DNA of 30,488 bases from Chara braunii (lineage: Eukaryota > Streptophyta > Charophyceae > Charales > Characeae). Shown here one piece after another: positions 17,980 through 28,227 of this stretch; within the stretch, counting starts at the first letter, position 1; every line of letters starts with the position of its first letter. The DNA is taken from NCBI GenBank assembly GCA_003427395.1, contig BFEA01000141.1:883547-914034 (forward strand), written 5' to 3'. Below the pieces are notes generated by a model that was given only the letters and a program-made list of their open reading frames with translations, was not told the DNA's origin and did no database searches. A program made the translations under genes and the position numbers.

Positions 17980-18442
17980 TTTCCTAAGCCATTTGTATAT
18001 TTTTAAAGAATTTTAACAAACTTAAATTAATAAAAATCCCTTAAAAGCCGAGAATACCCCTCTGGCTCACCTCCTCCGACTAGGAGTACGCTAGGTAACC
18101 CCTAGAGAGTAGTGCGGCTAATGCGTCGCTCACGCTGACACACCTAACTATTTATTTATAATTTATAGCGTATAAATAGCAAATAAATTAATTTAACTAA
18201 GGAAAATTCCTATCGCTGTACCCAACCCCTAGAAAAGGGTAAGGGTACAAGTTTATAACTTATTCACTCCGATTGCCTATCCCTTTCCCTGTCTAGGGAA
18301 TTTTTCGGTATTTTACTGTATTTAATTTATAAAAATTCTATTTATGCAAGATATGTTTCCTTTCTTATTTCCCTTATATATAAATCCCTTGTATATATCT
18401 ATATGCAAAATTGCTCGACTTAAGAAGTCTCCGACGAATTTT

Positions 18443-18510
18443 GAGAAATTTCTGAAAAATTAGGCAGCACTTCGCCTCCCCCCGTTGGGATGGGGTTCGG
18501 CCGAAGGCCG
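18443..18510 (-). repeat. Leader structured module, copy 1
   Basis: Plus-strand pattern: GAAATTTCTGAAAAATTAGG, GCAGCACTTCGCC, TCCCCCCGTTGGGATGGGG, TTCGG, then a hairpin. The terminal hairpin CGGCC-GAA-GGCCG (18498-18510) has a 5-bp perfect stem. The C-run and G-run can also pair. Confidence 0.7.
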
Positions 18511-18648
18511 CAAAAATTTTCGTCGATAGGATGCGTCAAAAAGGTATAAATTTCAGAAAACGAGATCTGGATTTTTAACTTTTTTTTTTTTGTTTGTTTG
18601 TTTTTGTATTTTCTCCAATTATTTTGGAATTAATTCATTAAAATACGA

Positions 18649-18713
18649 AAATTTCTGAAAATTTCTGCAGCGTTTTCCCTCCCCCCTGTGGGGATGGGGT
18701 TCGGGCGAAGCCC
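18649..18713 (-). repeat. Leader structured module, copy 2
   Basis: Same order of blocks as copy 1: GAAAATTTCTG, CTGCAGCG, CCTCCCCCC, GGGGATGGGGTTCGG. The terminal hairpin is GGGC-GAA-GCCC (703-713 of the 18 kb line, that is 18703-18713): different stem bases, same loop as copy 1. Confidence 0.7.
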
Positions 18714-18837
18714 TTAACGACACCACCGAGAAGAGAGGTATCTGAGGAAAATCCAAAAAGTACCTTTCCTATTCTTTACTAAATTTCTTGAATTTTAAAT
18801 ATTTAATTAAAAATAATCCAAGAAAAAGAGGGAACAC

Positions 18838-18898
18838 CGAAAAATTTCTGCAGCAATTTCCCTCCCCCCGTGGGGATGGGGTTCGGGACAATTGTCCC
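18838..18898 (-). repeat. Leader structured module, copy 3
   Basis: Same blocks as copies 1 and 2: AAAATTTCTGCAGC, TCCCTCCCCCCGTGGGGATG and GGGTTCGGG. It ends with the perfect 14-base palindrome GGGACAATTGTCCC (18885-18898). The stem is again different in sequence but fully paired. Confidence 0.7.
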
Positions 18899-19147
18899 CA
18901 AGTTCACCGTTCGAAGGAATTGCGAAACCAAATTTTTAACAATTTAAATCGAAAACATTACTATTTCTTTTATTAATTTCTAACAGTTTTTATCAATAAA
19001 ATATTTATAATTTGATAACAAAACAGGGTTTTAGGTTTCCTCACGCATAACTTCGCAAGAAATTTCTGGGGCTTTTCGTGGCTCCTAAACCCTTAGTTAG
19101 GGTCCCGACTAATTAGGGTTTTCCCTAATTAGGGTTTTAGGGTTTTT

Positions 19148-19163
19148 GCGCGCGTTCGCGCGC
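19148..19163. repeat. GC-only hairpin in the leader
   Basis: GCGCGC and GCGCGC flank GTTC, a perfect 6-bp inverted repeat in otherwise AT-rich sequence. It follows a stretch of degenerate TTAGGGTTTT units. Confidence 0.6.
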
Positions 19164-19779
19164 TCAGCACTAAACCCCGATCATCGTTGAAAAACTTTTC
19201 TCGTATTCTTATAAGTTCTTAGGGTAATCCTATCGGATTAATTTTGTCAAATTTCTTTTGCTTAAATTTATAATAAAATTACAAAAAAGAACCCAATTTT
19301 TCCTTTGTTTTACTTCTTTTTCTTATCTGTTTGGGGTCACCACCCGCCCAAACGGCGACCGTTTCCCCCGACTAGGGTCTCAAAATGTCGGGAAAATCAT
19401 AAGGACAAACTTTGGTCTGGGCGGTGTCCGCCTGATTTTGCTTCTATCTGCAGAAAAATAATAAAAACCAAAATTTATTATTTTTGAAATTAATATTAGA
19501 AAAATACAAAAAAAATCAATATCTTTGTTTTCCACCGTTGGAATTTTTCGAAAAATATATCAAAATGTTCACATCATCGAGAGGACGAACTTTACCCTAC
19601 GCAAAGTTCACGAGAAAACGCGCGGATGAGAAGATATTTAGAAAAAACTAAATTAGAAATTAATAAAATTTTAGAAAAATCAACTAATCAAACTAATTAA
19701 GGTAACTACCACCTGGCTAATCAGCCAGGACACCCCCGTTTGATTGGGGAAGGCCGTGGCCTTAGGGGTGTTGTTCCCC

Positions 19780-19797
19780 TCCCCGGCAACGGCGCCA
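19780..19797 (-). promoter_or_regulatory. Primer-binding site, tRNA-Asp type
   Basis: On the element strand the sequence reads TGGCGCCGTTGCCGGGGA, starting four bases after the terminal CA of the 5' LTR. It is complementary to the CCA-ending 3' end of plant tRNA-Asp as I know it, and the same primer site is known from Athila-type gypsy elements. It fixes both the element's orientation and the inner edge of the 5' LTR. Confidence 0.88.
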
Positions 19798-20036
19798 AAG
19801 TTGTGAGGAAACCCGGGGAGGGGTGCCTGCTGTTCGCTGAAGCCAAAGGCTACAGCGCCTGTCACTCGCCTCGCCCGCTTCAGAGGTCCTCAGCGACCAG
19901 CAGCGTACGATCTCGAGATGGAATGTCACGCGTCCCGCTCCCTTTTGTGATTTAGTGGGCCCGCAATGCGGTGTTTGTTTTTTAAACAACCGACTAGTTA
20001 TTTGGAAAGATCCTAGGGAGACGAATTTCAACAGCC

Positions 20037-20071
20037 AACTAGTTAATCAACAGGTTCTCATTGCTGCGGCG
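20037..20071. repeat. 35-bp insertion specific to the right LTR
   Basis: Left copy reads ACAGCC directly followed by TTCAGCAGTCGACC; the right copy has 35 additional bases (starting AACTAGTTAATC) between the same two blocks. The CAACCGACTAGTTATTTGG found ~50 bases earlier shares ACTAGTTA with it, so it may be a slipped duplication or a deletion in the left copy. Confidence 0.7.
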
Positions 20072-20966
20072 TTCAGCAGTCGACCAGCGAAACGGCAGGT
20101 TCACGCCGCAGTTAGTCTTCACAATAAACCGAAAATTTTGCAAGTTCACACGAGAAAGAGTTCTTCACAGTTGACTTTGGATGACCCCCTTCTCTATCTC
20201 CTTCTCTCTCCCCACACTCTGTGTGTCCCTCTCGTTGTTCTCATTCCCTGATCTCACTCTCTTTCACTCTCTCCCGCTGTTCTTTCTCCCGTGTTCAACC
20301 CCGTACGTTCATGTCCTTTGTTCCAGCCTGCCCGCAGGGGGAGTCCCGTTACTTTTCTTTGGAAGGACTACGAGCAAAACAAATTACGAAGTGTGTGCCT
20401 GATTTGCAGCTCTTAATTGATCAGATCAGTTCTGAAAGAACAAATTCCAAATCTTGAGTGATGCGCCCGGCTGGACGGTCCTTACTCGAACTGATTGAAA
20501 GTTATCAAGCTCGAAATTTTAAATGACGCGCCTTATTGTCTGTTCTCGGTTGATCAGAAATAAAATCCCAGGTAATGTCCCTATTCAAGTGGTCTGTAAA
20601 CGACCTGATTCAGAGTTCTAAGTAACACCCCCAACCGGGTAGTTCACAATCAGACAGAAATAAGACCCCTGGTAATGACATCTATCACTTGAAAGTGTTC
20701 AAATTCAAAATTCGGAATGAAATAAAATAATTTTAAAGCAAAATTTGGTGAAAAAAAAAAAAAAAAAGTAGTCGGGCAGAGTACAGCGAGAATATTCGTT
20801 TGGTTTGACCAGTGGGAGTGGTTACTCTCGCTAGAGTCTGCTATATTCTTACTAGACCGAGTCGGTCCCGAAAGTAGTTGTTCCCCGTCAGCATCAAGAG
20901 GACTTCCTACCTGATTAATCCCCTCGGCGAGACTAGCCATTCTCGTCCACGGCGGGCGAACTCCTA

Positions 20967-21450
20967 CTTGATAGGCTCGCTCTCAGCGGGCATGCTTCAC
21001 AGATCATCAAAGTCACTTTGATTAGCCCGCTCTCGGCGGGTTTGCGGTCACATCAGCGATGACTAGTTGATTAGCCCTCTCTTACTGGTATTCTGTCAGA
21101 TCTGCAATGGCGAGTTGGATGACCCACCTCCAGCGGTTACTTCAATTGATCAGCAATGATAAGAATTTGACTACGAACAGAATAACAATTCGATCGGGCA
21201 GCCATCGCCGAGTACTTCATCAGATCAGATATGACTGGTTGATTGGCCTCCCTTCATCGGGTACTTCAACAGACTAGCTATGTCAAGTTAATTAGGCAAC
21301 CATCAGCGAATGCTCCATCAGATCGGATATGACGAGTTGATTGACCCAACTTAAGCGGCACTCTTACAGTTCAGCAATGTCAAGATGATCAGCCAACCGT
21401 TAGCGAGTACTCCTTCAGATCAGATATGACGAGTTGATTGGCACAGAGCA
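20967..21450. repeat. ~49-bp degenerate tandem repeats in 5' LTR
   Basis: TGATT/TGATA-type cores lie at about 20969, 21018, 21068, 21116, 21240, 21288, 21338, 21386 and 21435, mostly 48-50 bases apart. Units also share ATCAGATC- and CGGGTACTTC-like parts. It is the fully resolved equivalent of the N-containing array in the other LTR. Confidence 0.65.
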
Positions 21451-21810
21451 TAAGAAACTTTCTCGTTGCCTATAGCCGCCGGCCACTGTTTCCGTCTCAC
21501 TCAAATTTCGATCTGACAAGGATTCGCTGGGTGTGTTGTGCACACCTCCCCTATTTAACAACGAAATAGTAACAAGCCGCGTCGATCAACAACAGATACA
21601 TATGCCTCATCACCATAGACTGAACGTGATCTTCTTCTGACTGAACCCTTCCACCTTATCACACTTACTTCCTTCCACCTTATCTCTCTTATTTCCCTTG
21701 ATCACACGAAGTGATACATCCAAGAACCAGTCAGGCGCGACCGTGTACACATTACACGCTGGTCAGCATCGTTACCAATGGCGAGCTTTCCCCTCGACGA
21801 GAACAATGAA

Positions 21811-22032
21811 CACTTCTCCCTCTCTCCCCTCTGTTTCAAGAGGTGCGGAACACTTCTCTCTCTCTCTCTTCTGTCTCAACGGGCACGGAACACTTCTCTC
21901 TCTCTCTCCTCTATCTCAACAGGCACAGAATACTTCTCTCTCTCTCTCCTCTCTCTCTCTCTCACTGCGCACCCACCTTCTCTCTTCTGCGTGCGCACTC
22001 TCCCTTTCCCTCTCTCTCTCTGTCTCATGTCC
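21811..22032. repeat. CT-rich repeat block in 5' LTR
   Basis: Identical equivalent of the CT block at 5339-5560: four ACTTCTC(CT)n units and a following CT run. Overlapping Ser/Leu frames here are repeat artefacts. Confidence 0.7.
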
Positions 22033-22467
22033 CTTTCCCCCGGCGTTGGATCGTAGGCTCACTTGCCCATGCATAGTCTGAATCCGCCGAGTCATACACC
22101 ATGGCAAAGTACATCCCCACGTTTCTCGACCTGGCTGTCCTAACGCACGGATGAGCAGGTGCAGAAGAGGGTTGTGTATGTAAGGTGCATCCGTCCTCCC
22201 ATCACCCTCTCGGCCACTGAACGAAGCCGAGCTCCCGCCGTGCGTACCGATTCGCTGCACGCCGAACTCTCGCCTCGAACTGCAATGGTTGAGTTCTCGC
22301 CTGCGCACACCTCTCCGACCAACTGCGTCTCTGCCGTCCGAATCGGGCTGTAATGTGGGCGGGGTACACCTGGCAAGCTTCCTGCCGGTCTCCTCCCTCT
22401 GAACGTCCCTAAACTTTTCCCCGGTCCGTCTATATGCAAGTGAGAATCTCCACATGTGCCACATTAG

Positions 22468-22570
22468 CCCGACACAGTCCCCAGGTCCGAAACGGTAGGG
22501 CCCGACAGTTCCCAAGTCCGAAACGGTAGGGCCCGATAGTCCCCAGGTCCGAAACGGTAGGGCCCGACAC
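22468..22570. repeat. Three 31-bp tandem repeats in 5' LTR
   Basis: Identical equivalent of the array at 5996-6098, with three copies of GTCCGAAACGGTAGGGCCCG. Confidence 0.85.
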
Positions 22571-24305
22571 ACCCCGAAAACGCACAGCAGACCCCGGGCT
22601 TTCAGGCCCCGAACAGGTAGCAGCGGGGTAATCCGGCACCCGGATTGGACATCACAACCGGACTGCACCAAACTGTCGTATTATCAAGCCCACCCCCAAA
22701 TCAAGCAACTTGAGTTGTCGCGATCCGGAAAAAGACAGCAGCCTGTACAGTGCCTACGCCGAACTTGAACTAGTCAACCGACCGCCGTAACCCACATCAC
22801 GTTGTCATCGGCCACGAACGTGATACATCCCATTTTTGAGGCAAGCCTGAGTCTGAAGTCCCTGTCGTCACGAAAGCACTTTTTACGGCAGGCCAGTCTC
22901 AAGCCCGTAGACAGGTGAAACACTGCTGAACACCACAACCCCCGTTTAGTGCCGGATCATAATCTCGCCAATACTGACACCGGGTTAACCGATCTACACC
23001 GGAATAGCCCATACCAGACCAATGTCGAACTGAGATAATCAGCCGGTGCCGAAACACGCCGATGTCGAACCATCTCCGAACCTGAAACAACTGTCTCGAA
23101 CGGCAGTGGCCTGAATCACGCTGATGCTGAACCAATACCAACCTCGAAATTGATCGGCGGTATGTACCTCAATGATGCCGAACGATGATTGAACATGAGA
23201 TAAATGTGAAATGCCGATGCCGTGTCCAATGTTGGACCTGAAGCATGTCGATATCGAGCTCATGTAGCCCTGCCGTAGCAGTTCGGAACGTTCCCCAAAC
23301 CTCATGTCTCTACCGGAACAACGGCCATACTGACACAACGGAGTCGAGCAGCTCAATTGAAGTAAAACAACAGTAACACTACGGCAGCCATCCACGCCCA
23401 CACCGATAACACACACACTCGTAGCTCATGGGTCGCAGTAAGGCTAGGAGTCCGGGAAATCAGATAGGCCATGCGATCAATCTCAATCATTTCGAAGCAG
23501 TGAAGATCGGTAGAAAATAGAGCAAATAAATAATCCGGGATTAATTCCGATTGCGAACAAATTGAACAAAGTTCCATCAGTCATCTAATAATCACGGTTT
23601 TTCGCCCTTCTCTGCATTTTTATTCACATTTCTTATTTCTTAATTCCATTATCAAAATTAACAAAAACAAAAACAATCTCGTCAGAATTTAATTCCGATT
23701 AATTTTGACTAAATATCAAAAATCCCTTGTTCTCTTCCTCTTTTAATTGCTTTTGATTTTTTTTCATGTTTTTCATTTTATTACCTGAAATATTGATAAA
23801 TGAGGGCGACCCCATCAAAATTTAAATAATGATGTTTTCAAATAATTTAATGAATATTTCGTTTTCCTTCCCTCTTCTTTTGGTTTTAATTTTTTTTTTA
23901 CATTTTTAATTTTAATATTAGTTTTAATCAAAGAAGGGGCCCCGTCCTCGCGTCCATTGGACACCGTAAAAGGGCCTTGTCAAGGTTCATCCTCAATTAA
24001 CCATCGCGCAGCTTGTCGTTTCTGGAACAGGCCTAGAGCTGGCGAAAAAGAGGTAAACAATAAGGTTGCCGTGAGGGCGGCGAAGCGGTAGTCCCTCTCG
24101 TCAATTTTAAGGGCTAGTCTTGATGGTTGACACATCTGAAATTAGGGGTGACCTGATTTATCTCTAATTCTCTCCCAACCGGTCGGACAAGACCCCTGCC
24201 CGATTACCTCTCAGACAACTTTTTTACGGGTCAATCTCCTGGTATTAGAACGACCGACTGGCGCTTGGTCTCCCGATAATCGGACTCACGATATACCACC
24301 GTTAA

Positions 24306-25160
24306 GCCTAAAGGAGTAGTATATATGTTATGTCATCGTTATTATTGGTTTTGTTAGATCACTGTGATTTTTGTTCTTGTGAAATTGTAATTTTAATTGT
24401 TCTCATTGTTAATGAGGTTACCAGTTGATGTTTGTTTGAATTGGTATGAATGAATATTTTGGTAGCGTATGAATTATTGTTTACTTTCCTTACAGTCCCC
24501 GAACATTTCTTCTACTATCTTGAGCTATATTCCTTATTTATGGCAGGAGAATGTCATTTACACGGGTATTGTAAAAGTTATGTGAAAACAGGGGGAAAAC
24601 CCTACGTACAGTAACGAGTTGTTTGAGACATGTTTCTTCATTTGAGATATCGATCTGGATGGCGGAAAATGCAGTTCGATTTTTGTGATTGTCGTTGAAA
24701 AGGTTTAATCATTTTTGGGCAAGTTCAACTTAATGTTCAGATCCGAGTATTATGCATACATTCATGCAGTGTATTATCGAAAGCAAAACCCCAAGGATTC
24801 GGTATGACGGCGACTTAAATTGAGTTTTAATTTGAATCTTGAAAATATTTCAAACCCCACGTCATTAATATTGGGCAGGCACGAGAATGTGTCGTGCTTG
24901 GAAGACATCAAAGATATGTCTTGAAAAAGGGCGCCACTCATTCCTTTATGGGGTTAGTCTGAGATAAGTCTGCAAGATCCACAGAAGTGACTCATTCGGA
25001 AATGTTAATGTTTTGAAAGATATTTTTGCATCGATGGTAACGTGGAAGCCAATATTTTCATTCGGAATATGGGTAAATTCTGTACATTTTGAAAGATCCC
25101 CGAGACGTGTGTCTGACTGAGTTGTGATCGAGACTTGGAGAACACAACCCTTGAGTGGCA
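24306..25160. other. Right flank, no gene seen
   Basis: AT-rich sequence immediately outside the 5' LTR. No convincing open frame, RNA gene or repeat was found. The first bases do not repeat the left flank, so no target-site duplication is claimed. Confidence 0.4.
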
Positions 25161-25164
25161 ACCT

Positions 25165-25340
25165 GATGATGGTCCTTGTTCATCCATTAAGTGAAAACCT
25201 GACAATGAAAGATTTAGTTTTATGGTTTTGGAATGAACATCGTTCATCCATGAAGTGACGACGTCACAAGGATGAAAATATTTTGATGATGACTTTTTTT
25301 TCTATTTTGAATTGAACATCGTTCATCCACTTCAGGAGGT
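25165..25340. repeat. Imperfect repeats with GTTCATCCA core
   Basis: GTTCATCCA occurs three times, each near a GAACATC or CCTTG lead-in: ~25178, ~25240 and ~25320. Two copies share TGAACATCGTTCATCCA exactly, and the first two are followed by (T/G)AAGTGA. The spacing is 60-80 bases. This may be a remnant of a diverged minisatellite. Confidence 0.45.
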
Positions 25341-25344
25341 CAGT

Positions 25345-26911
25345 CCGAGGGACTGAATTACCAAGCCTATGGTGAAAAATTGGCATCTTTGGGACGTAAC
25401 TCCCAGCGTGGGCTGCTGACGAAGTATAACCAGGCAGCGGACCTTCCGATTTTGGCCTGGAGTTGAAACCTGAGGGGTGACCACCCTAATCAAGGGATCA
25501 ACTCGGGTAGTTACCGGAGGGGTCGAAAGTAGTCTTTGAAATATGTTATTTATTTATTTTTTCTGATAGGATTTACCCGTTATTGCGTAACAAATACGGG
25601 GACCACCGTTAATATAACAACACGATGGGCCGCAAATCTGGCCCGATCAACCGAACTGTGGTGGGTTTTGACAAAAGACGCCGATCCCCTCACATTAGAC
25701 CTCGGGTGGGACGGTAATATGGTTTTGGTTGAGACCCGCGTCCAAAGGGTTAGACTCTCTGGCTCTACGGACAACCAACGAGGGTCTGGGAAGAAAGTCT
25801 AAAAGTGTAGAAAAAAGGATCATTGCGTCTCTTGGTTATTTTTACCACTTTAGTACAGATCCAGTATCCCCACCATTGGTTCATTGGGAGACCCAAGTTA
25901 AAATCCCGGCAACGGTAGGATATATCAAGGAAGGCAATGCGAATCTTGACCGCATCTCAATCTAGAGACTCGGATTTGGTTAGCCACTTATCGGAGATGC
26001 ACCTTATTTCAGGAAAGGGATTTACCTTCTCTTTCAAAAGAGAGAGAGAGGAACATGTATTGTTTTGAATTGTATCATCTGTTTAGTGACGTTGTCCATC
26101 ATGTCATATTTTATCAGTTGATTTGATCACAGGGAACGATATAAGGAAAATTGTATGAACGATCATGATAAACGTCCCTAGCGACGGGGACGTCGCTTAA
26201 TAAGGTCTGAGAATACTATCGGACCAAATACCCTTGCAAGGGTGTTTGACCATGTTTTGACATTAGACACACTGATCGCACAGACCGCCATGACGGAGTC
26301 GGTCTGGACTTAAAAGTGTACACGTTTTCGCAGGACACTTTGAAACGATTTCCTCGACCATTGAGGTGGGGGCTAATCTGTGAGAAAATTTCGTTAAGTA
26401 TGCGACAACGTTACTGTGACGCATGCTGGGATGGTTATAATCAATAGTAATACCCTTCGACCGAAAAGGTCGAGAGGTCGACTAAATTAGTGTTATGTCA
26501 GGAAGATCTACAACGCACAGTGAGACTTAATCGTTAGTGCGTTAGTCAGGATAAATTAATATACGCCCCGGTCATACGGCCGGAGCAACTAAAAGTGTAC
26601 GATCATCAGGTTTGCGGTAGCGCCCATATTATTGACACTTGCTCGAGCAGTACCTCATACCTTACTCATAAACCTCAAGCTAGGATGAGGCTCTCACCCG
26701 ACCTCCCATGTGAAGGGAGGCGTTCGCCTCTTATCCCGTGACTTCCTGACTACGCGACTATCCAAGCAACCGGTATTTCTCCCCTTTCGGCAGGAAACAT
26801 CATTGCAGGTCCTTGTATCGTCCGCATATACCTTAGACTCACGCTACTTAAATTGGTACCCGCTTAATCATTGGTACCGGTGTAGGGGCCGTACCTTGAA
26901 GGACTTTCGAG
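25345..26911. other. Right flank, non-coding, no gene seen
   Basis: Mixed-composition sequence with scattered short open frames (for example 25536-25802) that have no recognisable motif. Blocks such as GGGGTGACCACCC and the density of CG-containing stretches suggest old repeat material, but I could not assign it to a family. Confidence 0.35.
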
Positions 26912-26970
26912 CCTGAGCCGACCCCACTGCGGGTCCCATTTGGCTCGACCCGCCCACACTCATGCTCAGG
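26912..26970. repeat. Nested inverted repeat (cruciform-capable)
   Basis: The outer arms are CCTGAGC (26912-26918) and GCTCAGG (26964-26970). The inner arms are GCGGGTC (26929-26935) and GACCCGC (26947-26953). Both are perfect 7-bp pairs, nested in one structure. GCGGGTC recurs once more at ~26973. Confidence 0.6.
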
Positions 26971-27990
26971 GTGCGGGTCGTTCGTCCCAGGGGCACCCCC
27001 ACCTAGTGCTATGAAATGGATGGGGATGGGCCTTTTGCGAGAGGGCTTTACATTGGGGGATGTAGCTCCGCTCTCGCGTTAGATGGTAGCTCTTTGATCA
27101 CTCGTGACATTTTCTCGTTTCAGTTAAGTGTGAACAACCAATTGCTCCTTCTAATATGCAGGCAGTCCAGAGAGTTTATTGAGAATTTGTCTTTTTTCGT
27201 GTGTAGGTCGAGCGTCATCCATTGGGCCACACACCTTTTCACTAAGCGTAGCAGTTCAAGGCTGGTTCCTACGGCATCCTCGGGGTGCGACGGCGCCGCC
27301 TAACCCCTAGCCCCTATAATTTCTTTTTTGCTTAGGACATTGGCTTTGCATTCACATTATCCAAGGGCGCCCTTAGTCCTTATGGGCTTTGCATTGCACA
27401 CAGCAAAGTCATCCCACACGTTCATCATACCAAGTCGCGTCCCGACCTCTACCATTCATCAAAGCATCCGACCATCAAGCCCCTCCCGCATTCATAATTC
27501 AAGCCAGGTCTATGTCCTTCCCTTGTCAATTTTCCCACCCCTTGCCCGCATTCCGCGGGATCCTGTCCCGCTCAGTCCATCCTAAGTTACTCACCTGCGC
27601 AAGACCACACAAGCACAAACCAAGTACAATCCCCCTTGGGGTCAACACATCGCCCCTCCCACAAGCCTAAGTTCCTTTCTCTTTCAATGACCCGTTTAGT
27701 TCTCTTTTCCTTCCTTCAAGCAGGCCACGCCTTTTCCTTAGTCATGCAGTCGAGGAAGATGGTTGAGTCAAACTGACCTTATCTCAAGCCTTCGTTCCTT
27801 TCCGCTTTTACAATGGATCCCTCTTTTCCAAGTTCCCACAAGTGTTCTCTCCTTTCCCTCTTGGTGGCACAAGGGACCGACAACCCTCCCCTTGCCCTCT
27901 CTTTCCAACAAGTGAGGACCAAGTTCTTTGCTTGTTCGTTCCATGACAATATAACGGGTGAGGGGAAAGGTTAGTCATGTACCAAGAAAA
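26971..27990. other. Right flank, C-rich non-coding stretch, no gene seen
   Basis: Pyrimidine-rich sequence with many CCC/CCTT runs. Open frames at 27016-27303 and 27328-27670 read as Ser/Pro/His-rich low-complexity peptides in two overlapping frames and are not credible genes. Confidence 0.4.
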
Positions 27991-28042
27991 AGGACAAGGG
28001 AAAAAAAGGGAGGAGAGAGAGGGAAAGAAAGAGGAGGAGAGG

Positions 28043-28127
<85 letters not shown>
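27990..28127. repeat. GA-rich tract and (GA)n microsatellite
   Basis: A purine-rich lead-in (GGGAAAGAAAGAGGAGG) passes into about 80 bases of uninterrupted GA repeats, broken once by GGGG at 28087-28090. The Arg/Glu open frames across it are artefacts. Confidence 0.9.
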
Positions 28128-28128
<1 letters not shown>

Positions 28129-28227
28129 ATCCTTTCCTAATCGACCTCACTTCTCTACTCAACCCTACCAGCCTACCTAGGGTCCCTCGTGCCCCTTCGA
28201 GCCCTCCCCTTGCCTACAATCCTCGGG

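Larger units (their letters stand above)
18013..19779 (-). other. AT-rich structured 5' leader of the element
   Basis: This lies between the primer-binding site and accessory ORF 1. It has no sizeable ORF on the element strand. It is very AT-rich with homopolymer runs (T run and TTTG repeats at ~18580-18606) and contains three copies of a structured module, listed separately. A stretch at ~19084-19147 has repeated TTAGGG-like and TAATTAGGGTTTT units. It ends with the perfect hairpin GCGCGC…GCGCGC at 19148-19163. It may hold an intron, packaging or translation signals; none can be proven here. Confidence 0.55.
3360..24305 (-). mobile_element. Giant Ty3/gypsy LTR retrotransposon with accessory ORF cluster
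   Basis: Two ~4.5-kb direct repeats flank an ~12-kb internal region. Read on the minus strand, the internal region holds PBS, leader, small-ORF cluster, gag, protease, reverse transcriptase, RNase H and integrase in that order. RT-RH-IN order defines the Ty3/gypsy type. The total of ~21 kb is exceptional and comparable to Ogre-class plant elements. The integrase C-terminus has a GPY motif, and I see no chromodomain. The inner LTR edges are firm at 19802 (next to the PBS); the other edges are uncertain by ~40 bases. No target-site duplication could be fixed. Gag-pol carries multiple inactivating lesions. Confidence 0.93.
19802..24305 (-). repeat. 5' LTR of the retrotransposon (right copy)
   Basis: Matches 3360-7841 in order and orientation, with an offset of 16442 at the left end and 16472 through most of the body. 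Its left edge next to the PBS is exact; the right edge is uncertain (~24279-24305). As the 5' LTR it should drive transcription towards lower coordinates. I could not place the TATA box or transcript start with confidence. About 35 bases at 20037-20071 are missing from the other copy. Divergence is very uneven: some blocks show no differences, others about 10%. Confidence 0.92.

Noticed and set aside
14420-18012. The small-ORF cluster as a bacterial operon or contaminant
   Set aside because: It lies between a tRNA-Asp primer site and gag on the same strand and contains a copied gag fragment, so it belongs to the retroelement. A bacterial ancestry of the genes cannot be excluded.
25536-25965. 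Short frames on both strands in the right flank
   Set aside because: Overlapping and of under 90 residues, without recognisable domains.
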